In this document: piece after piece, positions 1 through 12,000 of the stretch
How positions within the stretch are numbered: the first letter of the stretch is position 1
Layout of the letters: every line of letters begins with the position of its first letter
From: a virus
Virus record (IMG/VR): IMGVR_UViG_3300020442_002765
Location: 1-26,069 of that record
Reading direction: 5' to 3' (one strand)
Length of the DNA: 26,069 nucleotides
The notes under the pieces: generated by a model
The model's input: the letters and a program-made list of their open reading frames with translations, nothing else
What the model was told of the DNA's origin: nothing
Databases searched by the model: none
Translations under genes and position numbers: made by a program

Positions 1-1
1 A

Positions 2-3000
2 ACAATAATAAAAGATAATTTAGGAAATGTTAATTTCTATGCAGATTATAATGATTATATTAATAAATTAAAGATTTTATCTACCAATACTGATAATCAT
101 AGTGATGTAAATTCTCAAGAATACTATTCATGGAATCCTAATATTGATTGGGATAAGTTTGTCAACTTTAGAGAATATTACTGGTTACCAACAGGACCAA
201 TAACTATAAGTGTTTTTGGACAAACAAAAGAAGTACAAAGCACATATTCGATTGAAATAAAAGATAATGCAGGAGATCCTACATATTTGTTTTCACCAGA
301 TGGATTGACAAATAATCCTACACTTACATTATATAAAGGACAAACTTATAGGTTTTCTGTCAACACACCAAATTATCCTATTTCATTTGTAACTAGTATT
401 AGTTTTACACCGGGTAGATTACCTGATCAAGAAACAACAAATACATCATTAATTTACAGTAATGGAATAACAAAATATAATTTAGATGGCACTATATCAA
501 ACGACATATGGATTGACGAAGGAACTATAGAATTTACTGTACCAGATAATGCACCGGAATTTATATATTATATTTCCAAAGATGATCCGAATTTGTCAGG
601 ATTGATTAGAATAAACGATATCACTGAAAATACTGAAATAAATGTAGATAGCGAAATTATTGGCAAACAGACTTACACAACAAGTACAGGAGTTGATCTT
701 TCAAACGGAATGAAGTGCAGATTTCTTGGTAATGTTACACCAGAAAAATATGCTAGTGGTGAGTGGTATGTAGAAGGTGTAGGCGATAAAATACAATTAA
801 TTAAGCAAGAAGATTTAGAAGTAAGTGGTTTGTTTACTGACGATATTACAGTTGAATTTGATAATCAAGAATTTGACTATTATCCTTTTAGTGAAGCATT
901 AGGTTTTCCGTCATCTAAAGATTATATAGTAATTAACAGAGCAAGTAAAGACGGAAATTTATGGAGTAGATATAATAGATGGTTTCACAGAAGTGTAATC
1001 GAAAAGTCGGCCGAAGTTAATGGCCAGATAGCTAACATAGATCAAGCAAGTAGAGCAAGTAGGCCTATAATAGAATTTGAAAAAGGATTAAAATTAAATA
1101 ATTTTGGAACATTTAGTAAACCTAATGTAAATTTAATAGATACCTTTACTGTTGATGCATTTTCCTATGTAGAAGGAGCTGAAGGATATAATATTGATGG
1201 TATAAATTTGACAGAAGGAATGAGAGTTCTTTTTACAAATGACCCTGATCCTTTAGTTAAAGGAAGGATCTTTAAAGTTAATTTTGTAAAAATTAACAAC
1301 AAGACACAAATTAGTTTGATAGAAGAATCAGATACAGTTCCGCAATTAAATGAAACAGTCTTGATTACACAAGGTGATTTAAACAGAGGAAAATATTTTT
1401 ATTATGATGGAGCTGTTTGGAAAGAAGGGCAAAGTAAAACAAGTGTAAATCAGCAACCAAAGTTTGATTTGTTTGACGATAACGATTTTAGTTTTAGTGA
1501 CAAATCTAAATATGAATCATCATTGTTTGCTGGTAGTAACATTTTTTCATATACTATAGGATCGGGTACAAATGATCCAGAATTAGGATTTCCTCTTACT
1601 TACAGAAGTATAGAAAATTCAGGCGACATTGTTTTTAATTTTAATTTATTAAACGAATCATTTACATATACTTTAAATAATGCTTTAAAAAGTAAAAACA
1701 CTGATACGGGTTTTTTAAGAAAGTATTCTGACAGAACAAATTATACATTACAAAATGGTTGGTCAAAAGCAAGTAAGGATAGCACACAGAATGTTATAAG
1801 ACAGTATACTGCAAACGCAAATCAATCAAAATTTGCACTTGATATGTATTCAGATACATCTTTTATAGACAGCTTATGGATAAGAGTTTTTGTTAATAAT
1901 AAACTTAAAATAAAAGATCTTGATTTTTCTATAACACAAGATCCAAACAATGAAAGTAGTGTTGAATTTGTACAAGCATTATCAAAAGATGATGTTGTGA
2001 TAATAAAAACTAGAAGCAATGTACCTAAGAATAGAAACGGTTTTTATGAACTTGCAGATAATCTAGAAAAAAATCCACTGAATAAAAATATAAATCAATT
2101 TACACTAGGCGAAGTAAACGATCATTTAAGAACCATTGTTGAAGAATCAGATGTATTCACAGGTAATTTTCCTGGTGCAAGCAATTTAAGAGATATTGGC
2201 AATTTATCTACTCTCGGCAAAAAGTTTTTAAAACATTCATCGCCTATAAATTTGAGTTTGTATCATATTTTAGATGAAACATCTAACGTTGCAAAAGCAC
2301 TTTCTAGTGCAAGATACGATTATGGAAAATTTAAAAGATTATTTTTAGAAACAGCTAATACATTAGGTTTCGATGGACCAGTTAGATTACACGTAGATAG
2401 AATTTTAGAAGAATTAGTAAAAGATAAAACTAACTCTATGCCTTATTATTTCAGTGATATGATTCCTTTAGGAGGAAATAAAATTAACTCTATTGAAATA
2501 GAAGATGCAGATCAACAATTTTTTGCTTTGTCTTCTACATTTCAATTAGATTCTCCTAGCACAAAAGCAGTGCAGATTTATCATAACGGATTACAATTGG
2601 TAGAAGGAAAAGACTATACTTTTAATTCTGAAGGTTTTGCAGTTGTAACTGCCACAAAACAAGTTGGCGACACAATAGAGATAATTGAATATGAAAACAC
2701 AAACGGTAGTTATGTGCCACCTACTCCAACAAAGTTAGGATTATATCCAAAATTTCAACCGGAAATTTATACAGACGATACTGTTCAAAATACAGCACCA
2801 GATAATCCATCTGGAGCGTATAAGTTTTATGGTGTAGCAGGACCTAACCAAAACGGAGCAGGAAAATTAGGTTGGTTTTATCCTTTATATGCAACGTTGA
2901 GTGAAGCACAGGCACGCGATACCGAGTTAGGCGGAACAGGCCAAGCACACTTACATACATTTGTTGGATTGCAAAGACAGTTTTACATGCCTAACACAGG

Positions 3001-6000
3001 GTCAGGACACGGACTACAAGATACCCAGGATTATGACGAATGGGTAGAAGGCAGTCCAGTTATTCAAGGTCATGACGGCAGTAAAGTCACAGCATATAAA
3101 GATTATAGAGATAACTTGTTACTTGATCTAGAAAGAAGAATTTATAATAATTTAAAAGTACAATATGATCCAACGGTTTTTGATATTCATGAAATATCAA
3201 AAGGTTTATATAGGAACAATGGTATAAAGAAAACTGATTTAGATAATTCTATGATTTCTGAATTTTTATCTTGGTTGCGTTTGGTTGATCTAGAATATAC
3301 AAAACATAATTATTTTGATAGACAAAATCAGTTTACTTTCAACTATAGAAATACAAGATATGCAAACACAACTGAAGATTGTCCTGGTTGGTGGAGACAA
3401 GTATACATAAATGCATATGATACAGATCGGCCACACACTCATCCTTGGGAAATGCTGGGCTTTACAATTAAACCAACCTGGTGGGAAACACAGTATGGAT
3501 CTGCACCTTACACGAGTAACAATTTACCATTATGGGAAGATTTAGAAGCAGGTATAATTAGACAACCAACATTTAAGATTGACAAAAAATATTTAAGGCC
3601 CGGACTTATAAACAATATTCCAGTTGACGCTGAAGGAAAGTTGTTGAGTCCTAATGACAGTAGATTATCTCTTAACCTAAATATACTAGATGCAGATAAC
3701 TCTTTCAGTTTTGGAGATGGAGGACCTGTAGAAACAGCTTGGCGTAGAAGTAGTGAATATCCTTTTGCTTTGATAAGAAGTTTTGTAATTAATAGACCTT
3801 CAAAAACATTTGCAACAGGCTTCGACAGAATTAGACAAAAAAGAAATCTAGCAGATCAAATTGTATACGGAGATACAGGCAAGCAAATTATTTTAGAAAA
3901 TATTGTATATCCTACTTCTATCGACGATGACAATCAAGTCTTTACTAGTGGTTTAATAAATTACATTTTTGATTATCAGACAGCGTTAGCAAGAGATAAC
4001 TTGTCCAAATATAAAGAAAATTTATCTAATATTAGAAATCAAATAGGTTTTAAAATAGGTGGATTTACAGACAAAAATAAATTCAAACTTATTTTAGATA
4101 GTAGAACACCTTTAAATCAAGGTAATGTATTTGTACCTGATGAAAACTATAGTATATTTTTAAATAGTAGTTTTCCTACAAAAGAAGTTACATATAGCGG
4201 AATAATTGTTGAAAAACAAGTTGAAGGATATTATATAAAAGGATATGACAATACTAATCCTGTGTTAAATTATTTTCCACCAATACCAAAGACAAATGAT
4301 CCGTTAATTAATGTAGGAGGTGTAAGTGAACCTTTTGTTACATGGGCAGAAAACAAAACATATGTATCAGGATCGGTAGTTAAATCCGGTAGTAGTTTTT
4401 ATCGCACAAAAGAGACCCACACAAGCACTACTTCATTTGATGCCAGCTTTTTTGTACAAATTCCGTCTTTGCCAACAGTTGGAGGTAGAGATGCTTTTTT
4501 AAGAAAGGATTTTGCCCAAGAGTTACAAAGAATAAATTACGGACATTTGTATGAAAACATACAAGATGTTGTTGACTTTTTATTAGGCTATGGTAGATAT
4601 TTAGAAAGTTTAGGATTTACTTTTAGTCAATTTAGAGAAGAGTCATATGATGTTTTAGATTGGCAAACTTCTGTAAGAGAATTTTTATATTGGACTACGC
4701 AAAATTGGGGTGCGGGCACAGTGCTTTCTTTAAGTCCAGGAGCTGATAAAATAAACTTTACAAGTAATTACGAAACACCTTCGAATGTTTTAGAAACATT
4801 TTTTGGTTACAGTATCTTAAAAGCAGATGGAAAAGTTTTACCGTCTACTAGTCTTAAGTTTGCAAAAGATAATGATAATAATTTTTCTGTACGTACAATT
4901 GATACAGAAGACGGAATATACCATATAAAAATTCCTTTAGTATCAAAAGAACATGTTTGTTTAATAGACAACTACACAGTCTTTGGAGATGTTATATATG
5001 ATGTTGAACCTGGATACAGACAAGAAAGAATAAAGGTATTAGGATATAGAACTAGTGACTGGAATGGCAGTTTAAACATTCCAGGTTTTATATATGATGA
5101 TGCAAAGATTACAGAATGGGAAGCATGGAAAGATTATTCTATAGGTGACTTAGTAAAATATAAAGAATTTTATTATTCGGCGAAATACAAAACTCCAGGC
5201 ACTGCAACATTCAATGATGACGATTGGGCAAGATTAGAATCTGCACCTAAAGCAGGTCTTTATGCTAATTTTGATTACAAGACTAATCAATTTGCAGACT
5301 TCTACGATTTAGATTCAGATAATTTTGATTCTGAACAACAACGACTAGCACAGCACTTGATAGGATATCAAAAAAGGAAATATTTAGAAAATATAATTAA
5401 TGATGATGTATCGCAGTATAAATTTTATCAAGGATTTATTAGTGATAAAGGAACAAAAAATGCGTTAACTAAACTGTTTGATGCACTAGCTAGTGCAGAT
5501 AAAGATAGTTTGGAGTTTTATGAAGAATGGGCAGTTAAAGATGGTCAGTATGGAGCAAGTGAAAGTTTTGACGAAGTAGAATATAAATTAGAAGAAAAAG
5601 AATTTAATCTTAAACCTCAACCTATCCTATTAACAGATTCAATTACTGGTCAGGAAACAGATTTAATTTATAGAATCCCGTCATATAAGACATATTTAAA
5701 ATCTAAAAATTACAATCATAAACCATTTCCAACAAAACTTATTACTAAAGGATATACTAAAGATAGTGGATATGTCAATCCAGAAGATGTAGATTTTATT
5801 GTAGGACAATATAGTAATTTGCTTAGTTTAGATATTGATAAAATACTAAATGGACAATACGTTTGGGTAGGAAATGTAGATTTTAATTGGGACGTTTATC
5901 AATATGTAGATACAAACTACCGAATAGATTCAATTATTACAGGTACAGACAGTTTTACTTTAAAATTAAATGAAACACCTAATGATGTTAAAGTAGGAGA

Positions 6001-9000
6001 TATTTTAGGTATTGTGCAAATAACAAGCACTTCTTTTGATCCTTTAGATAGTAGTCAAGAGGTTACTTTTTCAACGTCAACTGCAAAAGGTTTTTATAAA
6101 GTTAAAAGCGTTATGTTGGATAAGATAGAATTTGAGTCTGACGATCCACCTGCTGACTTTGAAAACGCTGACGGAATTGTTACAAAATTTGAAAGTGTTC
6201 GTGCTACAGATATTGCTAATGCAAATCAAATTGCTGAGAGGGCAATGGAATTAGGTTTTAAAATTTGGATAGATGATGAAGGCAATCAAAAATGGACTGT
6301 AATAGAAAATACTGGTAAGTTTGATTTACTAGATACTATAGGAAGTAAGCAAACTACACCTACAAATTTTGGTGTTGCAAAAAGTGTAGACGAGAGAAAC
6401 GTTATACTTGCAATTGGTGCACCTGAAGAAGAAAACGGAAAAGTTTACATATATCGTAGAGCAAGTGAATCAACAAACTGGGCCTTGTTCCAGGTCCTTT
6501 TACCTAGTCCTGACATTTGTGCATCTGGACAAAAATTTGGAAGCAGTATAGAACTTTCTAAAGATGGAAAATATATTATAATAGGATCTCCTAATGCTTC
6601 AAATGTAAAAACTCCTTTTAAAGGAACTTACAGCGGACCTACAGATTACTCTGCAGGTGACATTGTATTATATAATCAAGCGTATTGGTCTGCAGATAAC
6701 GCAATTGAAGGCAGTGAAGCAAATATACAATTTAATAGCTTTGCAAATTACAATCAAATAATTTATGAATTAAATTTAGACGAAGAAAACAGTGAAGATA
6801 TAGACTCTTTGTTAGCAGGAAATTTTCCGTTTACTAATGTTACAGCAGACCACTTTCTTGTTAGAATACCTACAGCAATGTACCAAGGTATAGGTTTAGA
6901 GGATGAAATATTTTTACATTGGAATAAATTAACAAACGCTAACCAAACACAAATAGACCTTGTTGAACGTCAACCCTTTGATGGTACAATTCCATATATA
7001 AGCAAAGAATATCTAGAAACAAATCATACTGTAGCTGAAAAAATTGACACAGTTCTCTACGTAGATCAAATTACGAATCCTCCGCAAATTGGAGATACGG
7101 TTACTACACAAGGCGCTACCGCCACAGTTGTATACACTTTTAGTGTAGGCGGTTCTATGACAATTTACGTTAATAATACAAACGGTGTATTTCCTTTAAG
7201 TAATAGTTTGTTTATCGCAGGTAATGACTTTATAGGTGAATACGAATCAGTGGCACCTAGTGATACAACTTTTGATGCAAGCACACAATTGGGCGGCTAT
7301 GTCTTTATTAGATCAAGTAATCCTTATACTGTTGGCACGACTAACAAAGACAGTGGCAGAGGTTTAGTAGTAAAAAATGTTGTAACAGACAGCAGTGCAA
7401 GTAACAATTACTATTACAATTCATTAGATACAGCAACCGCTACAGTAGATAGCTTAAATACTGATCATAGTTTAGTGCAAGTTCTAAGTTTTCAAGGAGC
7501 TCCGGGACCAGGAGGTTCTAACGATGCGTTTACTCCACCTTATTGGGTAGCAAGAGCACCTAAGGCTTTAACAGATACATTGTCTGCTGGAGATACTTTA
7601 GAATTCTATTGGAATAAACTTAAAAAAACAGTTACTACTTTAACAGTAACAAATCCTGTAACAGTGGTAGCAGGAGAAATTTTATCGCAAGATAACACAG
7701 CGGCAACATGTATTGTATTTGAAAGTACAACAGCTTCAAATACGATCAAAGTAGAAAACGTGACTGGTTCATTTAGCACAGTAGATTTTCTATCAGGTTC
7801 GCAAAGCGGTCCTTTATTAGTAAGACCAAACAGTGCTCCAATTGTAGGAACTCTAATACAACCTAGCAATATAAATTTAGATTATTCTCTAACAAATAAA
7901 GAGCAAACAGTTTTTGATGTTTGGGACGGCTATATAGACTTTCGTGTAACTAAAACACTTGACGGAGAACCATTTGAGCCTATACCAAGATATCAATATA
8001 TAGGATCTAATTGGGTAGATACAGGTGCAGGGCAAATAGTAAGAGATGTAACTACAGGTGCGGAAGCAGAAGTGATGTTTTATAAGAGAAACTTTAGAGA
8101 CATCACTATCTATGTAAAAAATATTACAGGTAGCTGGAGTAAAGGAGACTTGTTTGGAGATAATGCGGAAATAGAATTTTTGGCGTTACCTGGTAGTCAA
8201 GGATTTAGTGGACCAAACCCGGATGTATTTGGAAGGCCTGATATATATACTATTGACCGTGTAATGGGTCAAATACAACAGACCAGTTTAGGTTATACTC
8301 CTGCAGGCATAGGCAAACTTATTGTGTTTGATGCAGCCACTACTATAAATGTTCCTACTACATTTGAAATTAAAGATGTTGAATATTGGATGTATAAAAG
8401 TTCAACAGTGTTAGGCATTCCAAGATTAGCTAATGTACCAGGAAGGAATAATTTAGATTGGACTGAAGTATATAAAGTAAGTGCTACCACTAACGGAAAT
8501 GCTAGTTCCTATACAAACGAAGGAATGGTAAGCATTTTTGAAAGATTTGGACAGCAATACAGTGTAATACATAATATTGTTTCACCACAAAGGAAAACTA
8601 ATCATTATTTTGGATCTAAAGTTGCTTTAAAGTTAAAAGATAATTTGTACAGAGCATTTATAGGTGCTTTAGATTTAGTATCAACATCTAATCCTGGAAA
8701 AATATATTTTATCAAAAACGGAACAGAAAATAACAACATTTATAATTGGGATTATGCAAAAAATAAAAAATTCCAAGGACAATTTGACCCTGCAAGAAAT
8801 TACTATATTGGAGACATAGTATATAATGATGGCAGTCTGTTTAATGCTACAACAAATCTTACACCAGGGCCTTTTGATGCTACTTTTTGGGACTCTACAG
8901 ATGACATGATAGACTATGTTGGTTTTATTCCAAACGATACAGGATTGAAAGTAATTAATGATAGTTCTTTAGATAGCACAATAGAACTTACAAATATGAA

Positions 9001-12000
9001 TGATTTTGGAACTGATTTTGACATCAGTAATGATGGTGAAGTATTAATTACAAATGTCACATATACTGATAAGCCAAATGTAGTTGCAGTTTACAGGAAT
9101 AATAACGGACAGTTTGGATGGAGTGCTGATATCAATGCACCTTCTACAGGAGCACAATTTGGAAAAAGTATTGCAATTGACACAGTTGGTGCAAGCATAG
9201 CAATAAGCGATCCGTTTGATGATAGTGTCAAGAATGATCAAGGAAGAGTATTTTTATATAGGTACAACTCAAAGCAAAATAATTGGTATTTGGATCAAAC
9301 CATTAGTAGTCCTAACAATGAATTAGGAGAATTGTTTGGTAACAAAATAGATTATGATGGAGAGCATTTAGTTGTTAACGGAAAAACTTCTGACAATGTA
9401 AAAAGCACTACTTTCGATAATAATTTATTAACTTTAGATAATGACTTTACACGCTTAGAGTTAAAAACGATTGACAGTGGTATTGTTTATGTATATGAAA
9501 ATATAGGCAATAAATTAGTGTACGGGCATAATTTGAATTATGAAAAAATTATTAATGATGTAGAATACCCTGTAGTTGATTTTGGAGAAAATTTAAAAGT
9601 AGATAAAAGCCATATATACATAGGTTTACCTGCATTGGCTTCTAGTCCAACAGAATACGGAAATGTTGTAAATTATAGAATTCCAAGTAATAAAATTTAT
9701 ACAAAAATTAGAGAGACCAAAGAAACTGTTGACTTAGATAAAATTAAAAGAATAATTCTGTATAATACAAAAACAAAATCTTTAATAAAATATTTAGATT
9801 ATATTGATCCTATACAAGGAAAAGTTGCAGGTGTAGCAGAAGAAAATTTAAGTTTTAAACTGTATTATGATCCAGCTAGTTATAACACAGCCTCAGACAC
9901 AAGTGTTATTTTAGACAGTTCAAATTCTTGGCATAAAAATCATGTAGGTGAACTATGGTGGGACCTTACAAATGCAAAATTCTATAATGCTTATCAAGGT
10001 GATGTATCTTTCAGTGCAAATAACTGGAGTACTTTATTTGATTCAAATACTATAGATATTTACGAATGGGTAGAATCTAAATATCTACCTAGCGAATGGA
10101 ATAATTTAGCAGATACTGATGAAGGATTAGCAGAAGGTATTTCAGGCACAGCAAGATATTCAGATACCGCTTACACTTTAAAAAGACAATACGATGAAAT
10201 ATCTCAAACATTTTCAAATTTATATTACTTTTGGGTCAAAGATAAAAAAACTATTCCAGATGTAGAAGGAAGGACTTTAAATGCAAATGATGTTGCCAAT
10301 TTAATTGCAAATCCTGCATCTAATAACTATGAATTTGTAGGACTATTTACAAATGATAGTTTTGCTGCATATAATATAGAAAAATATTTAGAAAATAATG
10401 ATGTTGCAATTGGTATTCAATGGTGGAATATTGACAAGAAAGATATTAACATACATAACCAATACCAAATTATTACAGACGGATTGCCTTCAAGCAAACC
10501 TAACAGAGATATAGAAGCAAAGTGGATAGATAGTTTAGTAGGTTATGATCTTTATGGTAGGCTTGTTCCAGATCCTTCTTTAGGTGAAAAACAAAAATAT
10601 GGTACTTTAAATTCTCCTAGACAAAGTTGGTTTGTAAATAGGTTAGAAGCATTAAAACAATTTATTGAACGCACAAATAGTGTCTTAGAAAAAGAATTAA
10701 TTGTTGACAGTAAAAGTTTGCTTACATTGAGTACACAAGATCCTGCACCTAGTTCAGTTACAAATATATTTGACACTTCTGTAGATACAAAAGCTGATTT
10801 AAATTTATTAGGAGTTGCTAAAGCAAAACAAGCAACTATGTCAGTTACAGTCAAAGATGGAAAAATTGTAGAGGCATTAATTTTAGATCCTGGAAGGGGA
10901 TATTTAACTGTACCAACTTATACAATTTCTGGTATAGGATCTGGAGCTGAATTTGAATTTACTTTAAATAGCGTAGGATCAATTTCAAATGTAGAAATTA
11001 TAAACCCAGGTGTAAATTATGACGAAAATACATCTGTTACAATTAGAAAGTTTACAGTCCTTGTAAATGCGGACGAAGAGATACAAGGCAAATGGGCTTT
11101 ATACGAGAGAAATTTTGCAACAAGTGATTGGAATAGGTTTAAAAGCCAGTCTTATAATACAACTTTATATTGGGATTACAAAGATTGGTATTTAACAGGC
11201 TACGGACCATATACTGAACCTAAATTTACAGTTGATTTGTCTTATGAATTATCTGGATTAGATGATAAAATAAATGATATTGTAAAAATTAATAATATAG
11301 GATCAGGAGGTTGGCTGTTATTACGAAAAATAGATAATCAATCAGATGTTGATTATACAGTAAATTATCAGACAGTTGGTAGGCAAAACGGAACAATATA
11401 TTTTAAACAAAGTTTATATAATACAAATATTTCATTTGACGGATTTGATGAAATTAGTTTTGATACTAAATTTTATGATAGTTTGCCAACGACAGAAACA
11501 AGAATTATTGCTGGTGCAATTAAGAACGATTTATTCATCGAAGAATTAGAAGTTGAATATAACAAGTTATTTTTTGCAAGTTTGCGTTATATTTTATCTG
11601 AACAACTTTATGTTGATTGGATGTTCAAAACAAGTTTCATAAAAGCAAAACATAATGTAGGTAGTCTTAGAAAAGACTTAACTTTTAATAATGACAACTT
11701 ACCTAGTTATCAAGATTATATAGATGAAGTTAAACCATTTAAGACAAAATTAAGAGAATATGTAAGTGGCTATGAAAAATTAGAACAAAGTAGTAATTTA
11801 AGCACTGACTTTGATCTTCCACCTAAGTATGACGAAATTTCTGAAAAAATAACAACCTCAAATTTAAAAGTTGTTAATGGACAAGTACAAGGTAGTGATT
11901 ATAATACGACTGTATATCCCGGAAAAAACTGGAAAGATAATTTAGGATTTATTGTTAAAGAAATCAAAATTGCAGATGGAGGGTCTGGATATACATCTCC

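Larger units (their letters stand above)
6365..9716 (+). other. Seven-motif FG-GAP-like beta-propeller, interrupted by insertions
   Basis: Seven FG-type blade motifs occur in order: NFGVAKSVD (about 6365), KFGSSIELS (6535), YFGSKVALK (8608), DFGTDFDIS (9004), QFGKSIAID (9159), LFGNKIDYD (9335) and DFGENLKVD (9580). Most are followed by a blade strand of the IGAP/IGSP/ISDP type and a GxVyiY strand (GKVYIYRR, GRVFLYRY, GIVYVYEN). This is the FG-GAP or integrin-type pattern; seven blades is the usual number. Roughly 2 kb of other modules lie between motifs 2 and 3, and a CBM-like module lies between 3 and 4. Probable role: a receptor- or glycan-contacting platform on the virion. Confidence 0.65.

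Noticed and set aside
287-289. TTG as the start codon of the giant gene
   Set aside because: The frame is open upstream to base 2 with protein-like sequence of the same style, no ribosome-binding site precedes the TTG, and it falls inside the cupredoxin-like domain.
305-337. TTGACA followed by TATAAA inside the giant gene, as a second sigma70 promoter
   Set aside because: The spacer is 21 bases instead of about 17, the site is inside a coding region, and no gene starts after it. In such AT-rich DNA this is expected by chance.
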